From positions 62,001 through 126,000 of the forward strand of contig NZ_JBBVMF010000012.1 in the NCBI RefSeq assembly GCF_038150125.1: 64,000 nt of DNA, written 5' to 3'. The notes under the pieces were generated by a model that saw nothing but the letters and a program-made list of their open reading frames with translations, made no database searches and had not been told where the DNA came from. The translations under genes and the position numbers were made by a program. Shown piece after piece: positions 36,477-44,352 of this stretch (position 1 is the stretch's first letter; each line of letters starts with the position of its first letter). The DNA is from SW132 sp038150125 (GTDB lineage Bacteria > Bacteroidota > Rhodothermia > Balneolales > Balneolaceae).

Positions 36477-37292
36477 ATGAGTTCAAAAAAAGGTGCATCG
36501 TTCCTCCAGTGGGCACTTCCGAAAATGGGTTACCGGTGGGACGGTTTTCGGAAGCCGCGAAATCAGGTGCTCAGCCGCATTCGGGACAGGATACAGGACC
36601 TTGGATTGGCAGGCGGATTTGATGAATACAAAAGGTATCTGGACAATCACCCGGAAGAGTGGGATACGCTCGATCAGCTTTGCGATGTCACCATCAGTAA
36701 ATTTTTTCGCGACCGGAAGGTGTGGGACTATCTGCGTGATGAAGCTCTACCCGGGATTCTTAATGATGAACCTGCATCGATCTGGTCCGTTGGCTGCTGC
36801 AATGGGGAGGAAGCATACAGCCTGGCAATCATCTGTAAACAGCTGGCAGAAAAGACGGATAGAAATATAACCTCAAACGATATTAACATCCTTGCCACAG
36901 ATCGAAATGAACAGGTTCTGAGTCGTGCAAGGAAAGGCTGCTACCCGGCGGGGGCGTTAAAAGAGCTGACGGATGATGAGATCAGCACTTACTTCAGGAC
37001 ACTCGATGATAAGCACGAAGACGATTACCAAATTGAGGAGAGATTAAAGAAGTTCGTTGACTTCGAAAAGCGCGATATCCAGGATTCACTGCCTGACCAA
37101 ACCTTTGACCTGATCCTCTGCAGGAACCTGGTGTTTACCTATTTTACCGAAGAGCGCCAGGCAGAATTCCTGGACAATTTAAAACCCCGCATGAAAAAGC
37201 CGTCGTACCTGGTGATCGGTAGTAATGAATCCCTGCCCAAACCTGGGTGGCTTGACGTGGTGAGTGAGACGCATCGGGTGTTTGGGGTTTGA
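36477..37292 (+). CDS. CheR-type methyltransferase (orphan)
   Basis: 271 residues from ATG 36477 (TTG one codon earlier). The N-terminal helical subdomain is about residues 15-75 (FDEYKRYLDNHPEEWDTLDQLCDVTISKFFRDRKVWDYL, by position), then the SAM domain with IWSVGCCNGEEAYSLAI (CheR motif GCxxGEExYSLA), ILATDRNEQVLSRARKGCY with the Asp that binds SAM, and FDLILCRNLVFTYF (NxxxYF, CheR motif). CheR methylates glutamates of chemoreceptors, but no chemotaxis genes are near. It may act on another partner, or use SAM for a small molecule. Confidence 0.82.
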   Translation: MSSKKGASFLQWALPKMGYRWDGFRKPRNQVLSRIRDRIQDLGLAGGFDEYKRYLDNHPEEWDTLDQLCDVTISKFFRDRKVWDYLRDEALPGILNDEPASIWSVGCCNGEEAYSLAIICKQLAEKTDRNITSNDINILATDRNEQVLSRARKGCYPAGALKELTDDEISTYFRTLDDKHEDDYQIEERLKKFVDFEKRDIQDSLPDQTFDLILCRNLVFTYFTEERQAEFLDNLKPRMKKPSYLVIGSNESLPKPGWLDVVSETHRVFGV

Positions 37293-37357
37293 TGACAATG
37301 TTTAATCCCATGAGAAATTATCATATGCTCTTTCTTTCAAATGCGGTAATTCTTTGC

Positions 37358-37711
37358 TCATTTCTTATGATGAGAAAGTGTAAGCTGGGTTTGTTCTACA
37401 ATCTCAAACCCGATCCTATCAGGCATATCTTTCAATTTCTTGTCTGCCGGTATACCTTTTGTCCTTGCAATGAGCAGGAGATCTCCGCTCGCGCTGATTG
37501 TAAATAAAACTCCAAACGCTGTGAGACTGATTATACCATAAGTCATACCAAAACCGATTGGGATAAGACCTAATATTATCAGTGGCATAATGGCTCCGAT
37601 CCTGAAACCGGGAACACTGATTGGTTCTTTGATATGGACAAATGGAATGCCATGCTGATCGTCGAATCCAAATTTGACGCCCTTAAACCTAGAGGGTAAA
37701 AAGAAAGACAA
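37358..37711 (-). pseudogene. N-terminally truncated DUF3267 (putative zincin) protein
   Basis: 117 residues starting at TTG. The sequence matches the C-terminal two thirds of DUF3267 (PF11667): GVKFGFDDQHG, FVHIKEPISVPGFRIGAIMP, ILGLIPIGFGM and ASGDLLLIARTKG. The N-terminal part with the HExxH zinc motif expected in the family is missing; reading upstream in frame meets a TGA after about 13 more residues. So it is probably a gene remnant at the edge of the AT-rich peptide locus. Confidence 0.6.
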
Positions 37712-37753
37712 GAAAACATTCTTGGCTTTATGAATGTTTGATAAACTTCAAAG

Positions 37754-37990
37754 TTATTTATACGATTTTGAATTTTCTCTAAAGATAGAAAACTTTTCCA
37801 ATAGCAGGGACGAAAGAAAAACTATAGAAATAAATATTATTATTTGAAATAAAAATTCAGTTAACGAATTGTTTTGAAATTCGTAAAATTTTGGAATGAT
37901 ATGATTAATTATCCTGAAAATAATTATAGATACTGTAAACAGTATTACATAAAATAGAAAAGGTTTTTTAGGTGGAGAGAAACTGATCAT
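37754..37990 (-). CDS. Small membrane protein of the peptide locus (unknown)
   Basis: 78 residues with two hydrophobic segments (about 11-31 and 44-64) separated by a short polar loop and ending in a basic tail. No family recognised. It lies on the same strand just downstream of the two double-glycine peptides, beyond a strong palindrome, in the most AT-rich part of the locus. Small two-pass proteins next to bacteriocin genes often confer immunity; that role is a guess from position only. Confidence 0.5.
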   Translation of the reverse strand: MISFSPPKKPFLFYVILFTVSIIIFRIINHIIPKFYEFQNNSLTEFLFQIIIFISIVFLSSLLLEKFSIFRENSKSYK

Positions 37991-38017
37991 ATTTTATTTT
38001 CTACAATTTATAATATC

Positions 38018-38046
38018 CCAAGAATCTTTTTAAAAAAGATTCTTGG
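38018..38046 (-). terminator. Near-perfect 29-bp palindrome after the peptide genes
   Basis: CCAAGAATCTTTT and AAAAGATTCTTGG pair around TAA. It lies 31 bases downstream of the last peptide gene. No T run follows on the minus strand, so termination is likely but unproven. Confidence 0.55.
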
Positions 38047-38076
38047 TTTAGATTAGTAATTAATCTTCAATTAGTT

Positions 38077-38244
38077 TCACGCGGAATATGAACCATCTGT
38101 ATAACCCTCTAATTCTTCAAGAACTTTATTCGTAGGTCTTGCCTTATACCAATAAATAAAATCTTTTGTCTTTTCGCATACCCAATCTGAAATCGGTCCG
38201 CCTGCTGATATTTGTCGAAGTTCATCTTGTTTTAAATGTCTCAT
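38077..38244 (-). CDS. Double-glycine leader peptide gene 2 (bacteriocin-like precursor)
   Basis: 55 residues. The leader MRHLKQDELRQISAGG has the classic pattern of exported peptides: hydrophobic residues at alternating positions, conserved Glu-Leu, and Gly-Gly at 15-16. The 39-residue core begins PISDWVCEKTKDFIYWYKAR and ends in a Glu- and Tyr-rich tail; it has one Cys, several aromatic residues and mixed charge. It should be cut after Gly16 and exported by the C39-peptidase ABC transporter encoded upstream in the same direction. It starts 34 bases after the stop of peptide 1. The core matches no family I know. No modifying enzyme gene is nearby. Confidence 0.82.
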   Translation of the reverse strand: MRHLKQDELRQISAGGPISDWVCEKTKDFIYWYKARPTNKVLEELEGYTDGSYSA

Positions 38245-38278
38245 AAATATATAATTTTTAGTTTTAAATGTTTAATTT

Positions 38279-38455
38279 TTAAGAACAGCCACATTCTGAA
38301 GAAGAAACTCCAGTAACCACACCGTCAACTACTTCAACGGTAAAATAACCCACTATTGCAGCAGCAGCAGTATATCCTGCCCAAGCGAGTAATACTGGGA
38401 CACCACCATCAACATCAATTAACTCTTTACTATTTAATTCTTTAAGATTTTCCAT
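38279..38455 (-). CDS. Double-glycine leader peptide gene 1 (bacteriocin-like precursor)
   Basis: 58 residues. Leader MENLKELNSKELIDVDGG (Gly-Gly at 17-18), with the Leu/Glu-Leu/Ile spacing recognised by C39 peptidases. The 40-residue core starts VPVLLAWAGYTAAAAIVGYF, hydrophobic and small-residue rich like the membrane-inserting half of class II bacteriocins, and ends SSSECGCS with two Cys two residues apart that could form a disulfide or coordinate metal. It lies 82 bases after the HTH gene and just before peptide 2, a layout that suggests a two-peptide system. No Shine-Dalgarno is visible, as is usual in Bacteroidota-like genes. Confidence 0.85.
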   Translation of the reverse strand: MENLKELNSKELIDVDGGVPVLLAWAGYTAAAAIVGYFTVEVVDGVVTGVSSSECGCS

Positions 38456-38537
38456 AATATTTGATTTTTAAATTAGAAATTAACTATACAGCCAATCTTT
38501 TTTGATTGCACTTATATAATACCCCACCTCACTGCAC

Positions 38538-38843
38538 CTATAAATACAGTGAAAAATAATTCCTGGAATTTTTGCCGCCGGATACTTTTTTCATCTCTTC
38601 AGTTTCAATTTCTGACTTAAATCCAATGGTTACACGGCCGGGGATTTCGTAGATATAGCTTCGCCTTCGCCTGTCATATCGAATAGGGCAGTCGAGTTCT
38701 GTTCTGAGCTCGTCCAGGAAAATGTAGAGCCATCGTTCAGAAATATTCAGCTTTTGCGCCAGCTCTTTTGGGGGGCCGGTAGATTTGCGGCGAATTAAGG
38801 TGTCCATGCGTTCAATTCTGTTGATGTAATTATAAAGTGCCAT
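38538..38843 (-). CDS. HTH regulator ending in a double-glycine leader-like motif
   Basis: 101 residues from the ATG at 38843, 17 bases after the exporter's stop and preceded by AAAGAG; a Met at 38921 would overlap the exporter by 61 bases and is unlikely. The N-terminal 65 residues are a DeoR/HTH_11-like winged helix (LIRRKSTGPPKELAQKLNIS, ERWLYIFLDELRTELDCPI), a type common beside peptide-export loci in Bacteroidota. The C-terminus reads KSEIETEEMKKVSGG with Gly-Gly at 89-90, followed by only 11 residues (KNSRNYFSLYL). That stretch has the same form as the leaders of the two downstream peptides, so the protein may itself be cut by the exporter's peptidase. Confidence 0.8.
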   Translation of the reverse strand: MALYNYINRIERMDTLIRRKSTGPPKELAQKLNISERWLYIFLDELRTELDCPIRYDRRRRSYIYEIPGRVTIGFKSEIETEEMKKVSGGKNSRNYFSLYL

Positions 38844-38860
38844 TAGTTTGCTCTTTGAGT

Positions 38861-41053
38861 TTAGATTTCCATGATGCTCTCTTTCAAATCCCCATTCAAA
38901 AACGGGAACTGGTTGTGCCATAGCTTCAAATAGTGCTTTCCCTGCGTCAAAAGCTCTCTGTGTGAGCCCTCCTCAACAAGCACGCCTTTCTCCAATACGC
39001 AGATCTTATCCGCTTTGAAGACCGTACTAAGCCTGTGTGCAATCAAGATGACGGTTTTGTCTCGTTCACGCAGGTAATTGATTGTTTGCTGTACGTATTG
39101 CTCTGAGGCTGAGTCAAGTGATGATGTGGCCTCGTCAAGGATGAGTATTTCCGGATCTTTATAGAGCGCTCTTGCTATCGCAATCCGCTGTTTTTGTCCG
39201 CCTGACAGTGACGCACCATTCTCGCCAAGGTAGGTCTCAAACCCATTTGGCAATTCTTCAATAAATGAGAGTATTCCAAGTTTCTTACATATGGTGATGA
39301 TTTTCTCCAGATCCGGATCAAACCTGCCGACTGCAATATTATCAATGACGTTTCCGGCAAAGAGGTCAATCTTCTGGGGGACAACAGAGATGATTTGTCT
39401 CAGGCTTTGCATATCGATATGAGCGATGTTTAAATCACCGATGGTAACCTGCCCGGAATCAATCGGGTACATTTTCTGGAGAATGTTCACGAGCGTGGTT
39501 TTTCCGGACCCGCTTTCACCCACAAACGCCGTTACTTTTCCATGGGGAATAACCAGTTTCAGTTCTTTAAATACATCAACCCTTGAACCGTATCTGAAAT
39601 TGACATTCTGGAATTTTATGTCTCCAACAAAGTCTTTTGTCAGCTCTACTTTTTGACCCTGCTCCTCTTTTTCAAGGTCCATAATTTCAAACAGCCGATC
39701 AGCTGCAATCAATGCATCCTGAATGACCCTGTTCATACCCACCAGCTCACTCACCGGGCCGGTGAAATACCCGATAACGGCGTAGAAGGAGAGGAGCTCC
39801 CCCGGCGTGATATCGCCCGCAAGAACGTATGTAGCGCCTACCCATAAAAGAATAATTGTAAAGATCCTTGAAGAAAACTGTGATGCATTTCCTGAAAACA
39901 CAGAATTTAAACCGGATCGATAAACCGTTTTAAGCAGTCGCACAAACCGGGTTTCTGTTTTTATATTCGCAAAGTTTTCTAACCCAAACTGTTTAATAGT
40001 CGAAACAGAATTGAGAGACTCAACGAGCTGTGATTCCAGATCAGCAGCGTTTTCCATTAACTCCCTCTGGGTCTTTTTGTTCAGTTGATTGGTAATCAGG
40101 TAGATCAGTGAATAGACTGGAATAATCGCCAGCATCACAAGCCCAAGTTTCCAGTAGTAGGTAAACATCAGCCCGAAAGAGAAGAGCACTATAAAAATAT
40201 TAACGACAATATTAATAGCGACGTCGTTTATAAATGCCCTTATTTTAACAGCATCATTTATTCTTGAGATAATTTCGCCTACCCGCATTGTATCAAAAAA
40301 ACGTTGAGGTAGCTTCAATAGATGTTTGTAATACCCAAGAATGAGACGGGCATCGATTAGCTGGCCGGTTTTCAGCGTGAACACGGTTTTGGCAACGCCA
40401 ATAAAAATTTGGAGCAGCACCAGGGCGATCATGCCCACACCAAGCAGATTTAGGAGGTTCCGATTTCCATCTATTAAAACATGATCAACAATGATTTGAA
40501 CATAAATGGCAGTTGAGAGACCAATAATTGTAAATACTGCCGCGCCGATTGTAGCCTGAAGAAGGACTGTTCGGTGAGGTTTGAGCAAAAACCACAGCCG
40601 GCTTATAATAGATACTTTTTCGTTGCGGGCAGTGAATGATTCATCGGGCATAATCAATACCAACACACCGGTCCACTGTTTTTCAAAATCTGCGTGCGCC
40701 AGCTTGTGGAGTTTTCCATCCATCGGGTCCATCACTTCAATGAATTTATCTGTCGCTTTGTAGATCACTACGAAATGGTGTAGTGTCCCTTTTACGACCA
40801 CATGGGCAATGGTGGGAGTCGGTATTTCAAACAGGCTCTCGAATTCACCTTTCACACCTTTAGCAGTAAACCCGAGAGTCTCGGCCGCTTCTATCATTCC
40901 AAGGATATTAGTCCCCTTTTTATCAGTAGATGCGTACTGCCGGATTCTTGAGATAGGCATTTCAAGTCCAAAATGGGAAGCGACTGATGCAAGACAAGCG
41001 GCACCACAGTCGGTGATATCGTGCTGTTTTACTCCGATTTTTCTCTTGTTCAT
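38861..41053 (-). CDS. Peptidase C39 / ABC exporter (PCAT)
   Basis: 730 residues. Residues 1-150 are a C39 peptidase: KQHDITDCGAACLASVA with catalytic Cys16 and oxyanion Gln10, HHFVVIY with the catalytic His and VMDP with the Asp. A six-helix membrane domain covers about 160-440, and the ATPase domain about 480-725: GESGSGKTTL (Walker A), LSGGQKQRIAIARAL (signature), ILILDEATSSLD (Walker B), AHRLSTV (switch His). It cleaves double-glycine leaders and pumps the core peptide across the inner membrane. Stops 17 bases before the HTH gene; its start follows hlyD by 12 bases, so all three are one operon. Confidence 0.95.
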   Translation of the reverse strand: MNKRKIGVKQHDITDCGAACLASVASHFGLEMPISRIRQYASTDKKGTNILGMIEAAETLGFTAKGVKGEFESLFEIPTPTIAHVVVKGTLHHFVVIYKATDKFIEVMDPMDGKLHKLAHADFEKQWTGVLVLIMPDESFTARNEKVSIISRLWFLLKPHRTVLLQATIGAAVFTIIGLSTAIYVQIIVDHVLIDGNRNLLNLLGVGMIALVLLQIFIGVAKTVFTLKTGQLIDARLILGYYKHLLKLPQRFFDTMRVGEIISRINDAVKIRAFINDVAINIVVNIFIVLFSFGLMFTYYWKLGLVMLAIIPVYSLIYLITNQLNKKTQRELMENAADLESQLVESLNSVSTIKQFGLENFANIKTETRFVRLLKTVYRSGLNSVFSGNASQFSSRIFTIILLWVGATYVLAGDITPGELLSFYAVIGYFTGPVSELVGMNRVIQDALIAADRLFEIMDLEKEEQGQKVELTKDFVGDIKFQNVNFRYGSRVDVFKELKLVIPHGKVTAFVGESGSGKTTLVNILQKMYPIDSGQVTIGDLNIAHIDMQSLRQIISVVPQKIDLFAGNVIDNIAVGRFDPDLEKIITICKKLGILSFIEELPNGFETYLGENGASLSGGQKQRIAIARALYKDPEILILDEATSSLDSASEQYVQQTINYLRERDKTVILIAHRLSTVFKADKICVLEKGVLVEEGSHRELLTQGKHYLKLWHNQFPFLNGDLKESIMEI

Positions 41054-41065
41054 AGTGACGGATGG

Positions 41066-42259
41066 TTAGGTATTTGATGATGTCATTTGATCTTCGGAAG
41101 TTGACCAGGACGGATTAAGCCAGTCATCCATATTATTATAAAGAAGCTGAAACAGGCTCCGGCGGCTGATAATAAATCGGGCCTGGATAGTCATTCCTTT
41201 CTTTAGTTGTCCTTTGAAACCATTGGATAGCTCCAGAAATGACTGGTCGATCGAACAGCGCACTTTAAAAAGGGGGCTGTTTTCAACCAATATCATGTCG
41301 GATGAAATGCTTTTAATCTTTCCGGATGCAGTACCCCATTGATTGTGGTCAAATGCGTCAACCTGAAGTCTTACGTCCATATTTTCACTAAGCAGGCCAA
41401 TATCATTTGGGGGTATGTAAACTTCCGCTACGATGGTTGTGTCAGGAGATAATTCAGCAATAACCTGGTTCGTATAAATGAAGCTGTTAGCAGATAAACT
41501 GTTCAAATTTTGAAGTGTCCCTGAGGCCGGTGAAAATACCTCATACATTTTTTTCTTATTCTTTAGCTGAGACTGCTCAGATAGCAACTCTTCTACCTCG
41601 GTCTGAAACGCAGCTCCATCAAGACTCCACGTATTTTGTTGTTGTTCCAGGAAAAGCTTGAATTTATTCTCTTCCTGCTGAAGCAAATATTGACTTTCTT
41701 CCAATACTAATAGGCTTGTGGCACCTTGTTCATGAAGATGTGTTTCCCTCTCGAACGATCTTTTCTTCTGATCGATAGTCTCGCGATAATTCAGCAACTG
41801 CTGCCTGAATTCAAGGGCAGCTCGTTTGTATCGTTCTGTTTTTAAGTCAGGTGTAAACTCAAAAAGTCTTACTACATTTGATTTTAAAAGATTGATATCG
41901 GAGATATATGTATCCAGTAGCTCCTTCCGGGATTGAATAAAGCGGAGCCTGTCCCTGATATCTGCATCATCAAGAATGGCAATAACGTCTCCTTTTTTGA
42001 TGTAGCTGTTTTCACCAACGGTCATCGATACAATATTTGCTGAAACCGGGGAAACGATTTTCATGACTTCATTAACTGGCCTTAGCATTCCCTGACCGCG
42101 TATTCCCACATCAACTTTTATGAAAGGAAGTGCACAGATCACACCAATAACTGAAAGTACAACGGATGAGTAAATCAGTTTTGATTGTACCGTATGTTTT
42201 GAAAAGTTACTTTCTTGTGAATTATCTATAATCTCTTTCGGAAATAGTTCTTGTTTCAT
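41066..42259 (-). CDS. HlyD-type membrane-fusion adaptor
   Basis: 397 residues. One membrane anchor at about 28-48 (LIYSSVVLSVIGVICALPF), a biotinyl/lipoyl-like half (GQGMLRPVNEVMKIVSP with VSMTVGENSYIKKGDVIAIL), a long coiled-coil hairpin at about 115-255 and a beta-barrel with IAELSPDTTIVAEVYIPPND typical of bacteriocin-type HlyD proteins. It links the inner-membrane PCAT exporter to an outer-membrane TolC channel, which is not encoded in the window. First gene of the exporter operon. Confidence 0.92.
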   Translation of the reverse strand: MKQELFPKEIIDNSQESNFSKHTVQSKLIYSSVVLSVIGVICALPFIKVDVGIRGQGMLRPVNEVMKIVSPVSANIVSMTVGENSYIKKGDVIAILDDADIRDRLRFIQSRKELLDTYISDINLLKSNVVRLFEFTPDLKTERYKRAALEFRQQLLNYRETIDQKKRSFERETHLHEQGATSLLVLEESQYLLQQEENKFKLFLEQQQNTWSLDGAAFQTEVEELLSEQSQLKNKKKMYEVFSPASGTLQNLNSLSANSFIYTNQVIAELSPDTTIVAEVYIPPNDIGLLSENMDVRLQVDAFDHNQWGTASGKIKSISSDMILVENSPLFKVRCSIDQSFLELSNGFKGQLKKGMTIQARFIISRRSLFQLLYNNMDDWLNPSWSTSEDQMTSSNT

Positions 42260-42737
42260 TTTTATGTTTCCCCGTAAACCTGCTCTGTTAATTTTTAGTA
42301 GTATTCTCCCAAATTTTAGTAATACCCTTTTACTTATGAGTCAATTTGAGTGAATTCCTTACAGAATTTTTTGGGAAAAATAGTTGGGGAAAGATCAATA
42401 ATTCATAATCAATTGTTGTAGTTAATTGAGCTACAATCAGTTATGAGTGTTCTTTTAGATCTCTGAAGGCAGGATTTTGATATTTGGCAAATTTGCAAGA
42501 ATTTAGATTTCATTCATCTTGGCATCAATCTGAATGCAGATGAAGAGATAACCTTTTATATTTCTGCCAAAAAAGTTGTGGGTTGGTGGAGATATTTGTG
42601 AGCATTTTATTCAATTATCTAAAACATTTATCAGCTCAAATCTTATAATTCAAAACTAAAAACTGATTCACTTCCATTTCCCATTACCATTTAGTATCGT
42701 TGGCACTGCTCGATACTTCACAGAATTAGATTGATGC
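42260..42737. other. Divergent intergenic region, hlyD / MFS transporter
   Basis: About 480 bases, AT-rich. It holds a short inverted repeat TTGTAG (42416-42421) / CTACAA (42431-42436), about 160 bases upstream of hlyD, that could be an operator for the HTH protein encoded in the operon. No small ORF with a leader motif was found. Confidence 0.45.
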
Positions 42738-44267
42738 ATGCTCTATATTCAAAATAAGTTATCTAACACGTTTTATGCCCTCCTTGCTTTGCCGGCTACC
42801 GCCATGGGATTTGCCCTGTCGGTTCAGATTGCAGCGCTCAGCTGGCTGCTTACCTATCAATATGGTCTGGAGATTTCTGATATCGGGCTGGTCTGGGCAA
42901 CCGGCCCCATTGCCGGTATCCTGGGGCAGGTTATTATCGGGATTATTAGTGATAACGTTTGGGTTTGGAATGGCCGCCGCCGCGTCTTTATCGTCATTGG
43001 CGGAACACTTGCTTCATTGATGCTGCTTGCACTTCCGAACCTTGGCGTAATCCAGGCAAGTCTGGGTCTCGAAGCCATTCTCGGTATCGCCATTGTCATA
43101 TCCATGATTTTGGATCTTTCCATTAACGTCTCCTTCAATCCCACGCGCTCTATTATTGCTGATGTGACTCCAGAAGGAAGGGAGAGAACGAAAGGCTTTA
43201 CCTGGATGCAGACCATTTCGGGGACGTTCGGTGTGCTATCATACTTTATAGGCGCCACCGTCGGAAATATTGAGCTGATCTATTTTGGGGTTTTTCTTGT
43301 ATTTCTCTTCTCCGTGATTCCGCCGTTTTTCATCAAAGAGCCAAAGTACCTGGGGCGTTACGGCGAGAACGAAGCTGACATCGACAAAGAAGAAAAAGAA
43401 AGTGACATTCCGGGCAGCGTCAATGATGCGTCCCTGGCAGAGATCATAAAAGGCATTCGACCGCTCTGGGGATTCTTGATTTACGGGATTTATGCCATCA
43501 TACGCCGCCTTAGCGGCTTTGAAGTTCCGGGCTACTATTTTGAAATTTTTGCCCTCGGGCTCTCAATCCTTCTGATTGTGCAGGCATTGTTAAAATCAGA
43601 AGAGGGAAAAAGTAAAGAAGAAGCGGGTAAAATTGGATTTCAAAAAGTACTTGCTGCCCATTCATTCTCCTGGATTGGGGTCCAGAGCATGTTTATCTAT
43701 TTCTTCGCTTTTGTTGATTTCAGGATGCCCGGCATGGAAAATGAGGATATAGGCACGGTCGTAAACTGGAGCTTCTTCTCTCTGAATCTTGTAGCAGCTA
43801 TCATTCCTGTGCTTGCACTTGAACCTCTTGCCAATAAGTTTGGACGCGTGAAAACCCACGCCACGTCATTGATTATAATGGCAGCAGGTTACCTTGCTAT
43901 CGTTTTTATAGGCAGTTCACCTTATGTTGTATACGGCTTGATGGCAATTGTTGGTATAGGATGGGCGTCGGTGATTAGCCTGCCGTTTGCCATCATGTCC
44001 CAGAAAATTCAGCAGAACAAGATGGGGCTATATATGGGGCTGTTTAACCTTTCTGTGGTTTTGCCCCAGCTGGTATCGAGTTTTGCTGTGGGAGACATCG
44101 TGGAATCAGTGGAAAATAAAACCATCTTAATTATCATTTGTGCAGTTACGGTGGCCTTCTCCGCCGGCGCATGGTATATGGTTAAGGAACCTGAGGATGA
44201 TCAGACCGATAACCCGGTACTGAAAGACCGCGACATTGAAGAAGAAAAAGATAGTACGGCAAATTAA
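42738..44267 (+). CDS. MFS transporter, SLC45/sugar-type
   Basis: 509 residues with about 12 membrane segments. Typical features are GPIAGILGQVIIGIISDNVWVWNGRRRVFIVIGG (loop 2-3 motif of the SLC45/GPH-like sugar transporters, shown by position), NVSFNPTRSIIADVTPEGRE in loop 4-5 and a long cytoplasmic loop rich in Glu/Lys/Asp at about 205-235 and at the C-terminus. Members take up sucrose, maltose or similar glycosides with protons. No sugar-use genes are nearby, so the substrate is open. The ATG at 42738 is followed by a clear N-terminal helix. Confidence 0.82.
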   Translation: MLYIQNKLSNTFYALLALPATAMGFALSVQIAALSWLLTYQYGLEISDIGLVWATGPIAGILGQVIIGIISDNVWVWNGRRRVFIVIGGTLASLMLLALPNLGVIQASLGLEAILGIAIVISMILDLSINVSFNPTRSIIADVTPEGRERTKGFTWMQTISGTFGVLSYFIGATVGNIELIYFGVFLVFLFSVIPPFFIKEPKYLGRYGENEADIDKEEKESDIPGSVNDASLAEIIKGIRPLWGFLIYGIYAIIRRLSGFEVPGYYFEIFALGLSILLIVQALLKSEEGKSKEEAGKIGFQKVLAAHSFSWIGVQSMFIYFFAFVDFRMPGMENEDIGTVVNWSFFSLNLVAAIIPVLALEPLANKFGRVKTHATSLIIMAAGYLAIVFIGSSPYVVYGLMAIVGIGWASVISLPFAIMSQKIQQNKMGLYMGLFNLSVVLPQLVSSFAVGDIVESVENKTILIIICAVTVAFSAGAWYMVKEPEDDQTDNPVLKDRDIEEEKDSTAN

Positions 44268-44352
44268 TCGCCTAAAACGTTGATTCATTGTCTGAATCTC
44301 TTATTTTCAAGCAATCGATTTTGAACCTCTGAATAAAAACTGACGGATACTC

